Below are positions 18,659 through 26,167 of a stretch of DNA of 64,000 nt, piece by piece (within the stretch, counting starts at the first letter, position 1; each line of letters begins with the position of its first letter). The notes beneath the pieces are model-generated. The model had not been told where the DNA came from. It saw only the letters and a list, made by a program, of their open reading frames with translations, and made no database searches. The position numbers were made by a program, and so were the translations under genes. The DNA is from Streptococcus sp. Marseille-Q0941. Its GTDB lineage: Bacteria > Bacillota > Bacilli > Lactobacillales > Streptococcaceae. The stretch lies in the NCBI RefSeq assembly GCF_943736975.1, contig NZ_CALSFO010000004.1:16444-80443 (forward strand). Reading direction: 5' to 3'.

Positions 18659-19471
18659 ATGTCAGATATTTCAATCATTTCTGCTATCTTGGTTGTAGTT
18701 GTTGCCTTCTTCGCAGGTCTTGAAGGTATCCTCGACCAATTCCAATTCCATCAACCAATCGTAGCATGTACCCTTATCGGTCTTGTAACTGGTAACCTCG
18801 AAGCAGGGGTTATGCTTGGTGGATCTCTTCAAATGATCGCCCTTGGTTGGGCAAACATCGGTGCTGCTGTAGCTCCTGACGCTGCCCTTGCCTCTGTTGC
18901 TGCAGCAATCATCCTGATCAAAGGTGGTAACTTTACTACTGAAGGTATCGCAGTCGCAACTGCGAGTGCTATTCCTCTTGCCGTAGCTGGACTTTTCTTG
19001 ACTATGATTGTTCGTACAATCTCAGTTGGTTTGGTTCACACTGCAGATGCTGCTGCTAAAGAAGGTAATATTGCAGCTGTTGAACGTGCCCACTACTTTG
19101 CCCTTATTCTTCAAGGTCTTCGTATCGCTATTCCTGCAGCCTTCCTTATCGCTATCCCTGCTTCTGCCGTTCAAGATGCTCTTAAATTGATGCCAGACTG
19201 GTTGAACGGTGGTATGGCTGTCGGTGGTGCTATGGTCGTTGCCGTTGGTTACGCCTTGGTTATCAACATGATGGCTACTCGTGAAGTATGGCCATTCTTC
19301 GCTATCGGTTTTGCTCTTGCAGCAATCTCTCAATTGACTTTGATTGCCCTTGGTGTAATCGGTGTTGCCCTTGCCTTCATCTACCTCAACCTTTCTAAAC
19401 AAGGTGGAAACGGTGGCGGAGGAGCTGCAACTTCTAACGACCCAATTGGTGATATCTTAGAAGACTACTAG
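18659..19471 (+). CDS. manM: PTS mannose/glucose transporter subunit IIC
   Basis: The 270-aa membrane subunit of the mannose-family PTS has repeated hydrophobic helices. Typical EIIC-man blocks are GLEGILDQFQFHQPIVACTLIGLVTGNLEAGVMLGGSLQMIALGWANIGAA near the N-terminus and the Gly-rich tail NLSKQGGNGGGG near residue 248. It forms the channel with ManN. The Shine-Dalgarno AAAGGA precedes ATG, 29 bp after manL. Confidence 0.95.
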   Translation: MSDISIISAILVVVVAFFAGLEGILDQFQFHQPIVACTLIGLVTGNLEAGVMLGGSLQMIALGWANIGAAVAPDAALASVAAAIILIKGGNFTTEGIAVATASAIPLAVAGLFLTMIVRTISVGLVHTADAAAKEGNIAAVERAHYFALILQGLRIAIPAAFLIAIPASAVQDALKLMPDWLNGGMAVGGAMVVAVGYALVINMMATREVWPFFAIGFALAAISQLTLIALGVIGVALAFIYLNLSKQGGNGGGGAATSNDPIGDILEDY

Positions 19472-19485
19472 AAAGGGGAACAATC

Positions 19486-20397
19486 ATGGCTGAAAAAATT
19501 CAATTATCAAAATCAGATCGCCAAAAAGTTTGGTGGCGTTCACAATTCCTTCAAGGTTCATGGAACTACGAACGTATGCAAAACTTGGGTTGGGCTTACT
19601 CTTTAATCCCAGCTATCAAGAAACTTTACACTAAAAAAGAAGACCAAGCTGCTGCTCTTGAGCGCCACCTTGAGTTCTTCAACACTCACCCATACGTAGC
19701 TGCTCCAATCATGGGGGTTACTCTTGCACTTGAAGAAGAACGCGCAAACGGTACTGAAATCGATGACGCTGCTATCCAAGGTGTTAAGATCGGTATGATG
19801 GGACCTCTTGCTGGTATCGGTGACCCAGTCTTCTGGTTTACAGTTCGTCCGATCCTTGGTGCCCTTGGTGCATCACTTGCAGCAACTGGTAATATCGTTG
19901 GCCCACTTCTCTTCTTCTTTGGATGGAATGCAATCCGTATGTCTTTCCTATGGTACACACAAGAGTTTGGTTACAAGGCTGGATCTGAAATCACTAAAGA
20001 CATGTCAGGTGGTATCTTGAAAGACATCACTAAGGGTGCATCTATCCTTGGTATGTTCATCCTTGCCGTTCTTGTACAACGTTGGGTATCAATCAACTTC
20101 ACTATCAACCTTCCAGGCAAACAATTGTCAGAAGGTGCCTACATCAACTTCCCAGAAGGTGCTGTTACTGGTGGAGAATTGAAGGGTATTCTTGGACAAG
20201 CGCTTAGTGGTATGAGTCTAGATAGCGTTCAACCACAAACCCTTCAAGGTCAGTTGAACTCATTGATTCCAGGATTGATGGGACTTCTCCTTACTTTCCT
20301 TTGCATGTGGTTGCTTAAGAAAAAAGTATCTCCAATCACAATCATCCTTGCCCTCTTTGCAGTTGGTATCGCAGCTCGTTTCTTCGGTATCATGTAA
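19486..20397 (+). CDS. manN: PTS mannose/glucose transporter subunit IID
   Basis: The 303-aa EIID subunit has the family block RSQFLQGSWNYERMQNLGW near the N-terminus, GVKIGMMGPLAGIGDPVFWFTVRPILGALGASLA in the middle, and C-terminal helices (about 255-303). EIIC/EIID pairs also serve as receptors for class II bacteriocins in streptococci and lactococci. It is the last gene of manLMN, 14 bp after manM, and converges on pepC across a hairpin-rich region. Confidence 0.95.
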   Translation: MAEKIQLSKSDRQKVWWRSQFLQGSWNYERMQNLGWAYSLIPAIKKLYTKKEDQAAALERHLEFFNTHPYVAAPIMGVTLALEEERANGTEIDDAAIQGVKIGMMGPLAGIGDPVFWFTVRPILGALGASLAATGNIVGPLLFFFGWNAIRMSFLWYTQEFGYKAGSEITKDMSGGILKDITKGASILGMFILAVLVQRWVSINFTINLPGKQLSEGAYINFPEGAVTGGELKGILGQALSGMSLDSVQPQTLQGQLNSLIPGLMGLLLTFLCMWLLKKKVSPITIILALFAVGIAARFFGIM

Positions 20398-20423
20398 TCT
20401 CGGTGAGAATATATAAACAAAAA

Positions 20424-20541
20424 AGAGAGTGGAACAGAAATCGGTAATTCGTTAGAATTCGATTTCGTCGTCCCACCTCCGCACACACAGTTGAGTAGGG
20501 CTCTACTACTGCGTCTTGCTCGACAATCCAAAAGACAATTG
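20424..20541. repeat. Structured intergenic element between manN and pepC
   Basis: Nested inverted repeats: outer GTGGAAC (20429-20435) with GTCCCAC (20470-20476), inner AAATCG/CGATTT and AATTC/GAATT (20438-20465), then a small hairpin AGTAG-GGCT-CTACT. It has the look of the small multicopy intergenic elements common in mitis-group genomes, but it is not BOX or RUP as I know them. Confidence 0.5.
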
Positions 20542-20575
20542 AGAGGCTAGGACTTTTGTCCCAGCCTCTTTTTTA
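20542..20575. terminator. Shared terminator of manLMN and pepC
   Basis: AGAGGCTAGGAC-TTTT-GTCCCAGCCTCT, a 12-bp stem with one mismatch, followed by TTTTTT. Confidence 0.85.
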
Positions 20576-20583
20576 TATCTCAG

Positions 20584-21918
20584 TTATTCTGCTAAGGCAC
20601 CCATTGGATCCCATGGTGCAAGGACGATTGGTTCTGCTTCGTAAGCAGCTCGTTCTTCTGCTGTTAATAATTCCTTACGAACAACAATTTGGTAAGTATA
20701 TTCGTCCATCCAAGCATCTGAGGCGACAAAGTAACCATCTGCACCGACCTTGTCTCCCCATGAGTTTTCGACTTTCCACTTGATTGATTTACCATTTTCA
20801 TCCAAATCAACACCTGTCAAGACCATAGCATGAGTCATCAAGCTTTCGCTATAGTCTAAACGTCCAGCCTTGTCTTGAGTGAGTTGAATGTCCATGCTTG
20901 ATTCAAAGTCATAAACATCTGTCGCAAGGATTCCTGCTTTACGGTTGCTGAGTTGGCCGACATCTGAACCAAACCAAACAGTTTCTCCTGTTTGCATTTG
21001 GGCAATCGCCAATTCTTTCAAGCGTTCCATCGGTACGTTAATGTAACGAACTGCACGACTACCGACAACATTTCCCAACATCTCAACTGTATATGATCTA
21101 CCATATGGTTTATCAGCAGTTGGAGCATTGATCACAGAAACGTAGTCTTCTAGTGGAAGATCAACATATTTCTTGTAAAACTCTTGTGAAGTGATCCCTT
21201 TTTCGCTTTGGTAGTTATTATCTTTATCACGATAAGCAAAGTCAAACTGACGAGGTGGGAGACCTAGTGACATGGCAAGGAAGTTAAAAATTTCTTGCAA
21301 GAGGTCTTCTTTCTTAGCTTGAACAGCCGCTTGGTCTGCACCAGATGCGAGCAAGTCACGCAAGATTTGAGCATCTTGGCGAAGCAATTTGTTAAGAATG
21401 GCATTGAGTTCACGGCTATTGCTAGATGAGATAGACTCAGGATAAACAGACTTGGGCACGACACCATATTTTTCAAAGAGAGAAACCACCATATCCCACT
21501 GACCACCATCTTGTTGAGGAGTTTGGAGTAGGAAGCTAACCTTGCGACTCGTCAATTCTTGGTCTGCAGTCGCAATCACTTGCTCCAAGAACCAGTTAGA
21601 TTTTTCATACTTATCCCAGAAGAAGGTGTGGGCCTGAGACAATTCAAAGTTCTCCAATTTGTATTGCGAGATGAGTTTGTGACGGAAGGTGTTGAGAGCT
21701 GCGAACATCCAGCAACGACCAGAAGCCTTCTGGTTGGTCACCTTGTCCTTGGTCAAATCAAGCGAGAAAACAGGTGTGTTATCCACATGACTTTGGCGAC
21801 GTTCTAGGGCTGCGAAAATTCCGTTATGGCTAACTGCGTTTTCGATAGCTTGGTATTTTACATTTGCTTCATAGTTGGCAAATAATTGATCCGTAAATGA
21901 TTCTTGAATCGCGTTCAT
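20584..21918 (-). CDS. pepC: Aminopeptidase C (bleomycin hydrolase family)
   Basis: The 444-aa cytosolic cysteine peptidase of family C1B trims N-terminal residues from peptides. The catalytic Cys69 lies in KASGRCWMFAALNTFR, the His in SLMTHAMVLTG, and the Asn in KVENSWG. The C-terminus protrudes into the active site in this family, giving aminopeptidase activity. GGAGG precedes the ATG. It is monocistronic and convergent with manN. Confidence 0.96.
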   Translation of the reverse strand: MNAIQESFTDQLFANYEANVKYQAIENAVSHNGIFAALERRQSHVDNTPVFSLDLTKDKVTNQKASGRCWMFAALNTFRHKLISQYKLENFELSQAHTFFWDKYEKSNWFLEQVIATADQELTSRKVSFLLQTPQQDGGQWDMVVSLFEKYGVVPKSVYPESISSSNSRELNAILNKLLRQDAQILRDLLASGADQAAVQAKKEDLLQEIFNFLAMSLGLPPRQFDFAYRDKDNNYQSEKGITSQEFYKKYVDLPLEDYVSVINAPTADKPYGRSYTVEMLGNVVGSRAVRYINVPMERLKELAIAQMQTGETVWFGSDVGQLSNRKAGILATDVYDFESSMDIQLTQDKAGRLDYSESLMTHAMVLTGVDLDENGKSIKWKVENSWGDKVGADGYFVASDAWMDEYTYQIVVRKELLTAEERAAYEAEPIVLAPWDPMGALAE

Positions 21919-22026
21919 AGATTCCTCCTTTTTACTATACAGTCTATTATAACGCTTTTCACAAAGGAAGCAACTGAAAAATGAAAAAGCAAGCCAAATA
22001 GACTCACCTTTTTCATGTCATGGGCA

Positions 22027-22749
22027 CTATTTCACACTAGCAAAAAGCAATTCGAGCTCTTCTTGACTGACGCGACGCCATTCTCCCCGTTTCAAATTCT
22101 CATCCAAAACTAGAGTCCCCATAGTCAAACGTTGCAAATCCACGACTTCCTTGCCACAGTAGGCCACCATGCGTTTGACCTGGTGGAATTTCCCTTCTGC
22201 AATGGTCACCCGAACCTGGCTTTCATCCTTATTTGAATCCACTGACAGAATCTCCAGTTTGCCCGGCTGACAGGTAAAATCTTTGAGCGGAATACCCTTA
22301 GCAAATGTCTCCACATCTTCTTGAGTCATAATTCCCTTGACTTGTGCCAGATAAGTCTTATCCACATGACGCTTAGGTGAAAGAAGAGCATGGGCCAGCT
22401 GACCATCATTAGTCAAGAGCAGGAGACCATGAGTGTCAATATCCAAGCGCCCTACTGGAAAAACTTCCTTGGTCCGAGCAAGATCATCCAACAAGTCCAA
22501 CACCGTTCTGTGTTTAGAATCCTCAGTCGCTGAAATAACTCCTTGGGGCTTGTTCATCATGTAGTAAACAAACTCCTCATAGTCTAGCTTTTGCCCGTCA
22601 AAACAAACCTCGTCTGTCTCTTCATTAATTTGTAGCTTGGCAGATTTTTCTTTCTTACCGTTGACCGTCACGCGCCCAGCCTTGAGAAGGTTTTTGACAT
22701 CAGTCCGACTCCCGACAGCGCAGGCTACTAAAAATTTATCTAATCTCAT
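22027..22749 (-). CDS. rsuA: 16S rRNA pseudouridine synthase RsuA
   Basis: The 240-aa protein begins with an S4 RNA-binding domain (residues 1-55, MRLDKFLVACAVGSRTDVKNLLKAGRV) followed by the synthase domain with VGRLDIDTHGLLLLTNDG, where the second Asp is catalytic, and EGKFHQVKRM near the C-terminus. RsuA makes pseudouridine 516 in 16S rRNA; paralogues (RluB/E/F) are close, so site specificity is inferred. A csRNA gene ends about 40 nt upstream of the start codon, on the same strand. Confidence 0.9.
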   Translation of the reverse strand: MRLDKFLVACAVGSRTDVKNLLKAGRVTVNGKKEKSAKLQINEETDEVCFDGQKLDYEEFVYYMMNKPQGVISATEDSKHRTVLDLLDDLARTKEVFPVGRLDIDTHGLLLLTNDGQLAHALLSPKRHVDKTYLAQVKGIMTQEDVETFAKGIPLKDFTCQPGKLEILSVDSNKDESQVRVTIAEGKFHQVKRMVAYCGKEVVDLQRLTMGTLVLDENLKRGEWRRVSQEELELLFASVK

Positions 22750-22786
22750 AGGGCTATTATATCATGAAAAAGCATAGACTTAGAAC

Positions 22787-22880
22787 AAAAAAAGCCGCCT
22801 GATTGGGCGACTTAATTTTTTTATAGGGAGATTATTATGAAAAAGTTTTAGGAGTATAAGTTAAGTTCTTCTTAACTTAT
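22787..22880 (-). ncRNA. Cia-dependent small RNA (csRNA), copy 1
   Basis: The minus strand encodes an RNA of about 93 nt from about 22880. It has a 5' hairpin ATAAGTTAAG-AAGAA-CTTAACTTAT, then an unpaired stretch with ACTCC, TTTTTCAT and CTCCC (complementary to Shine-Dalgarno and start-codon regions), then a terminator AGTCGCC-6 nt-GGCGGCT with T7. Upstream is -10 TATACT (22887-22892), spaced 10 nt from a CiaR box. This is the architecture of pneumococcal csRNAs (ccn genes), which base-pair with mRNA start regions such as comC. The exact ccn letter is not assigned. Confidence 0.85.
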
Positions 22881-22886
22881 GAGATA

Positions 22887-22919
22887 AGTATACAGCTCCT
22901 ATCTTAAAGTTTCCTTAAG
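22887..22919 (-). promoter_or_regulatory. CiaR-dependent promoter of csRNA copy 1
   Basis: On the minus strand CTTAAG-GAAAC-TTTAAG (22919 to 22903) fits the CiaR direct repeat, followed 10 nt later by -10 TATACT. It overlaps the stop codon of the nucleotidyltransferase gene. Confidence 0.85.
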
Positions 22920-23487
22920 TATTTTTAAATGTGAGATTTTTCCATTTTTCTCGCCAGTTTTTCTTGGATAGACGCTGTTGGTAGAGCTTCATCCGATCTT
23001 TATTTTCTAAAAAATGAGGAGTTGGACGAACTTGAAAGTTCAAAATATCCTCCAAGTCATAAGGCGCAAAGAGCTCCAAAGTTGCATCAGCATGCAAGCG
23101 AAGTCCTATCGCCGTACAACGTTCAGGATATTTACTCATAGCATCACAGGAATTCACATAGGGAGGCGTATGGGGACTATGCTGATGCATATAGACTTGA
23201 TTTTTCAGCTCCCATTGATATTGAGGAAAGTCCTCTCTCAACTGGTTCTCTAGGGCCAGCGTTTCTTCATAACTCACACCTGGGTCAAAGAAAATCACAT
23301 CCACATCTGTTTCACGATCAAAGGCTGGTTTTTCTGATAGGAGATTCCAGATAAAATTTCGAACCGAACCAGCTGCCAACCAGGAGTCTTTTAACTCCAA
23401 GTTACGGATGATGGTCAAAATAGCCATCATTTCAGAATTTTCCCTAAAAGAGTCTAAAATTTCAGTCTCATTTTTCAATATATTCAT
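22915..23487 (-). CDS. Nucleotidyltransferase family protein (NTP_transf_6-like)
   Basis: The 190-aa protein shows [12 protein letters not shown] and [11 protein letters not shown] (paired acidic metal ligands) plus [17 protein letters not shown] and the C-terminal [23 protein letters not shown], typical of a family of small nucleotidyltransferase-fold proteins of unknown target (YfbR/DUF925 type). The frame is open from 23607 inside ruvB, but [10 protein letters not shown] at 23487 is the plausible start. It then overlaps the ruvB 3' end by 20 nt in another frame, so translation is probably coupled. The Shine-Dalgarno is weak (TTGGGGT). Confidence 0.75.
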   Translation of the reverse strand: MNILKNETEILDSFRENSEMMAILTIIRNLELKDSWLAAGSVRNFIWNLLSEKPAFDRETDVDVIFFDPGVSYEETLALENQLREDFPQYQWELKNQVYMHQHSPHTPPYVNSCDAMSKYPERCTAIGLRLHADATLELFAPYDLEDILNFQVRPTPHFLENKDRMKLYQQRLSKKNWREKWKNLTFKNT

Positions 23488-24466
23488 ACCCCAAATGCTC
23501 ATAAGCCTTAGCTGTCGCGACTCGTCCTGAACGAGTTCGCATGATAAAGCCTTTCTGGATGAGGTAGGGTTCGTACATATCTTCGACCGTCTCACGCTCC
23601 TCGGCAATATTAACAGAAAGAGTTCCTAATCCGACCGGACCCCCACCGTACATCTCAATCATGGTACGAAGGATTTTCTGGTCCACATAGTCCAAGCCTT
23701 CGTGGTCTACATCCAGCATGGTAAGAGCCTTATCTGTAATGACATCATCAATCAAGCCATCGCCCATAATCTGCGCAAAGTCACGCACGCGCTTGAGGAG
23801 ACGATTAGCAATACGAGGAGTTCCACGACTGCGTAAAGCTAACTCGGAAGCTGCCTCGTGAGTAATTTCCATCTCAAAGATATCTGCCGTCCGCTCGACA
23901 ATTTCTGTCAAGTCATCATGGGTATAATATTCCATGTGGCCTGTAATCCCAAAACGGGCACGAAGAGGATTCGAAAGCATCCCCGCTCGAGTCGTCGCCC
24001 CAATCAAGGTAAAAGGAGGCAAATCAAGATGGACACTACGGCTAGCTTCTCCCGCACCAATCATGATGTCAATGTAGAAGTCTTCCATGGCACTGTAAAG
24101 CACCTCTTCTACCGACATAGGCAAGCGATGAATCTCGTCAATAAAGAGTACATCTCCAGGCTCCAAGTCATTCAAAATTGCTACCAGATCACCCGCTTTT
24201 TCAATAACAGGGCCAGACGTTTGCTTGAGATTGACTCCCAATTCATTGGCAATGACAAAAGCCATGGTTGTTTTTCCGAGTCCTGGAGGGCCAAACAAAA
24301 GAACATGGTCCAACGCCTCATCCCGCATTTTAGCTGCTTCGATAAAAATTTGAAGCTGATCTTTGACCTTGTCCTGACCGATATATTCACGTAAATATTG
24401 GGGACGGAGGGTACGTTCTACCAACTCCTCATCACCCATGATTTCATTATCTAAAATTCTACTCAT
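23468..24466 (-). CDS. ruvB: Holliday junction branch-migration helicase RuvB
   Basis: The 332-aa AAA+ motor protein has Walker [12 protein letters not shown] (about residues 60-70), Walker B FIDEIHRL, sensor 1 [10 protein letters not shown], arginine-finger region LRARFG, and a winged-helix C-terminus ([37 protein letters not shown]). It drives branch migration with RuvA, which is not in the window. A csRNA gene ends about 35 nt upstream of its start codon. Confidence 0.97.
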   Translation of the reverse strand: MSRILDNEIMGDEELVERTLRPQYLREYIGQDKVKDQLQIFIEAAKMRDEALDHVLLFGPPGLGKTTMAFVIANELGVNLKQTSGPVIEKAGDLVAILNDLEPGDVLFIDEIHRLPMSVEEVLYSAMEDFYIDIMIGAGEASRSVHLDLPPFTLIGATTRAGMLSNPLRARFGITGHMEYYTHDDLTEIVERTADIFEMEITHEAASELALRSRGTPRIANRLLKRVRDFAQIMGDGLIDDVITDKALTMLDVDHEGLDYVDQKILRTMIEMYGGGPVGLGTLSVNIAEERETVEDMYEPYLIQKGFIMRTRSGRVATAKAYEHLGYEYIEK

Positions 24467-24499
24467 GCTTCCATTATAGCAAAAATCCAGCCTACAAAC

Positions 24500-24597
24500 A
24501 AAAAAGCCACCTGATTTGGTGGCTTCATTAGGGAGATTATTATGAAAAAGAAAGGATTAGGATTTCATTAAATAAAGTTAGGAGGTCTTTATCTAAT
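24500..24597 (-). ncRNA. Cia-dependent small RNA (csRNA), copy 2
   Basis: The predicted RNA of about 98 nt starts near 24597. Its 5' hairpin has an 11-bp stem ATTAGATAAAG/CTTTATTTAAT whose loop displays ACCTCCTAA, an anti-Shine-Dalgarno sequence. An unpaired stretch with CTTTCTTTTTCAT and CTCCC follows, then the terminator AGCCACC-6 nt-GGTGGCT with six T. It is very similar to copy 3 just upstream. Its short +strand reverse frame is not treated as a gene. Confidence 0.88.
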
Positions 24598-24603
24598 GAC
24601 TAT

Positions 24604-24636
24604 ATGATACACGAGGAGACTTAAAATTACCTTAAC
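24604..24636 (-). promoter_or_regulatory. CiaR-dependent promoter of csRNA copy 2
   Basis: On the minus strand GTTAAG-GTAAT-TTTAAG (24636 to 24620), 10 nt spacer, -10 TATCAT (24609 to 24604). Confidence 0.85.
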
Positions 24637-24699
24637 TTTTCTCTGATTTATTATCTTTTAAAAAATTTTTTCCAAATGGAATTTCCTTTCTCAAGCAAC

Positions 24700-24796
24700 A
24701 AAAAAGCCACCTGATTGGGTGACTTCTTTAGGAGATTATGATGAAAAAGAAAAGTTTAGGATTTCATTAAATAAAGTTAGGAGGTCTTTACTTAAT
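24700..24796 (-). ncRNA. Cia-dependent small RNA (csRNA), copy 3
   Basis: The predicted RNA of about 97 nt starts near 24796. The hairpin ATTAAGTAAAG/CTTTATTTAAT again shows ACCTCCTAA in its loop. An unpaired stretch with TTTTCTTTTTCAT and CTCC follows, then the terminator AGTCACC-6 nt-GGTGGCT with six T. It is a tandem duplicate of copy 2, with its own promoter. The 24467-24849 gap between ruvB and the GNAT gene is filled by these two RNA genes. Confidence 0.88.
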
Positions 24797-24802
24797 AACT
24801 AT

Positions 24803-24835
24803 ATAATACAAGAGAAGACTTAAAATTAACTTAAG
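24803..24835 (-). promoter_or_regulatory. CiaR-dependent promoter of csRNA copy 3
   Basis: On the minus strand CTTAAG-TTAAT-TTTAAG (24835 to 24819), 10 nt spacer, -10 TATTAT (24808 to 24803). Confidence 0.87.
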
Positions 24836-24849
24836 ATAAAAAAATTATT

Positions 24850-25266
24850 TTATTTTTTTCGATCTACCCAAATCATTCCTGTGCAATCATAAGTAGATAA
24901 GGTTTCAAAACCCAAGGAACGGTAAAATCCCAAGATTTTTTCTGTCTGTTCGGTCGCTAGTTGGACTTGATAGGCATCTTTGAAATCCCCTAAAGCTTCC
25001 TTCATCAAGTCGCTACCAATCCCTTGGCGCTGATAGCTAGGCAAAACAATCAAATCCTGGACAAAGACCGATGAAAAACCATCTCCAACCAGACGCACTA
25101 AACCAACGATTTCCTCACCATCACGAGCAACATAAATAGCCAATGAGTGATCTAAAGATTGCTCCAACATCTGTGGTTGATTGGTATAGTTTGTCCAGCC
25201 AACTGCCTGATAGAGATGCAAAACGTCATCAATTGAAACAGATGTTTCTTTCGTAATGTTAATCAT
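24850..25266 (-). CDS. GNAT-family N-acetyltransferase
   Basis: The 138-aa protein has the GNAT acetyl-CoA motif VLPSYQRQGIGSDLMKEAL with RQGIG as the pyrophosphate-binding loop, preceded by strand FVQDLIVLP and followed by FYRSLGFE. The substrate is unknown. The frame opens at 25284, but MINITKETSV at 25266 has AGGGATG about 9 nt upstream and is a typical start; the longer form would overlap the upstream GNAT gene by 7 nt. It forms an operon with that gene. Confidence 0.82.
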   Translation of the reverse strand: MINITKETSVSIDDVLHLYQAVGWTNYTNQPQMLEQSLDHSLAIYVARDGEEIVGLVRLVGDGFSSVFVQDLIVLPSYQRQGIGSDLMKEALGDFKDAYQVQLATEQTEKILGFYRSLGFETLSTYDCTGMIWVDRKK

Positions 25267-25277
25267 AGCAAGCATCC

Positions 25278-25973
25278 CTAACATTCTCTAAGAGATTTCA
25301 ACTGTTGCCCATTTTCATCAAAATTATCAGGACGCAACCATGTTTCCAATCGAGCTTTGACTTGTGGCCAGTCCTTATCAATCATAGACAACCAATCCGT
25401 ATCTCTAGTACGACCTTTATAGATAACAGCTTGGCGAAAGGTTCCCTCATAGATAAAGCCCAAGCGTTCTGCTGCTTTTCTAGATGGAAGATTTAGAGCA
25501 TCGCATTTCCACTCGTAGCGACGATAGTTAAGCTCCTCAAAAACATAGCGCGCTAGGAGATACTGGGCTTCTGTCCCTATCCTCGTACCCTTAAGTGCTG
25601 GTGAAAAGGTCACGGCACCCACTTCTATTACTCGGTTATTCTGATCAATTCGCATTAGAGAAAAGGTTCCCAAGGCCTTACCCGTCTCCTTATCCAAGAT
25701 AGCATAGAAAAAACGGTCCTTACGAGCCAACATCTGGTTTAAAAGGCTGACAAGTTCCTCCATATCTGCCACTGGCTCCTGAAAGAGATAGGTCCACATC
25801 TCTCGAGGCGTATCTGGACCATAAACAACTAGTAAATCCTCCGCATGTTTTTCTACCGAAAGAGCCTCTATCCGAGCATAACGCCCTTCTAAGCAATCAA
25901 TAGCAGGTGCTTCACCTGGTGTATAACCTTCCATTGACTCGCCAATCATCTGACCATATTCATTTACTGGCAT
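25278..25973 (-). CDS. GNAT-family acetyltransferase (RimJ/RimL type)
   Basis: The 231-aa protein resembles RimL-like acetyltransferases of the YdaF/YjhQ kind: LGTFSLMRIDQNNRVIEVGAVTFSPALKGTRIGTEAQYLLARYVFEELNYRRYEWKCDALNLPSRKAAERLGFIYEG. GTRIGTEAQ is the acetyl-CoA loop and NLPSRKAAERLGF the family C-terminal helix. Such enzymes acetylate protein N-termini or small amines. ATG follows AAGGAGAAAGAT. It lies about 190 bp downstream of leuS, beyond a terminator. Confidence 0.85.
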   Translation of the reverse strand: MPVNEYGQMIGESMEGYTPGEAPAIDCLEGRYARIEALSVEKHAEDLLVVYGPDTPREMWTYLFQEPVADMEELVSLLNQMLARKDRFFYAILDKETGKALGTFSLMRIDQNNRVIEVGAVTFSPALKGTRIGTEAQYLLARYVFEELNYRRYEWKCDALNLPSRKAAERLGFIYEGTFRQAVIYKGRTRDTDWLSMIDKDWPQVKARLETWLRPDNFDENGQQLKSLREC

Positions 25974-26048
25974 ATCTTTCTCCTTGTTTTGCTTTTCAGA
26001 CTTTATAATTGCACATAGTATATCATACTTTCATGAAAAAAATCAAAA

Positions 26049-26076
26049 AATCCTCCAGGTTCTACTCTGAAGGATT
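26049..26076 (-). terminator. Terminator after leuS
   Basis: On the minus strand AATCCTTCAG pairs with CTGGAGGATT (10 bp, one wobble), followed by TTTTTTGATTTTTT. It lies beyond the duplicated leuS 3' end. Confidence 0.85.
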
Positions 26077-26082
26077 CATAGC

Positions 26083-26115
26083 TTATTTCACCACAATATT
26101 AACCAATTTAGTTGG
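26083..26115 (-). pseudogene. Remnant copy of a leuS 3' end
   Basis: The minus strand reads [14 protein letters not shown] in a frame that is otherwise closed. The intact leuS ends [14 protein letters not shown] at 26168-26200. The two 33-nt segments agree at most positions but differ at several, so this looks like the tail of a diverged leuS allele left behind by recombination, or an old duplication. Confidence 0.72.
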
Positions 26116-26116
26116 C

Positions 26117-26141
26117 TTCGATAGTCCAGTGGACTATTGAA
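26117..26141. repeat. Short inverted repeat at the leuS junction
   Basis: TTCGATAGTCC-AGT-GGACTATTGAA is an 11-bp inverted repeat with one mismatch, placed between the leuS remnant and the present leuS stop. It may be the footprint of a small mobile element; this is inferred. Confidence 0.5.
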
Positions 26142-26167
26142 GGTGGTAAATAGGGCTAATAAACTCG

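Noticed and set aside
21960..22020. Terminator downstream of rsuA
   Set aside because: ATGAAAAAG/CTTTTTCAT can pair, but the loop is long and the stem almost all A-T, so it is not listed as a terminator.
22915..23607. Long N-terminal extension of the nucleotidyltransferase (start at 23607)
   Set aside because: The first 40 residues are encoded within ruvB in another frame, look non-protein-like, and lack a ribosome-binding site; MNILKNE at 23487 is the sensible start.
24542..24570. Short + strand reading frames such as MKKKGLGFH preceded by GGGAG, in all three csRNA regions
   Set aside because: They are reverse complements of the anti-Shine-Dalgarno and anti-start segments of the minus-strand csRNAs, whose CiaR boxes, -10 sites and terminators all point the other way.
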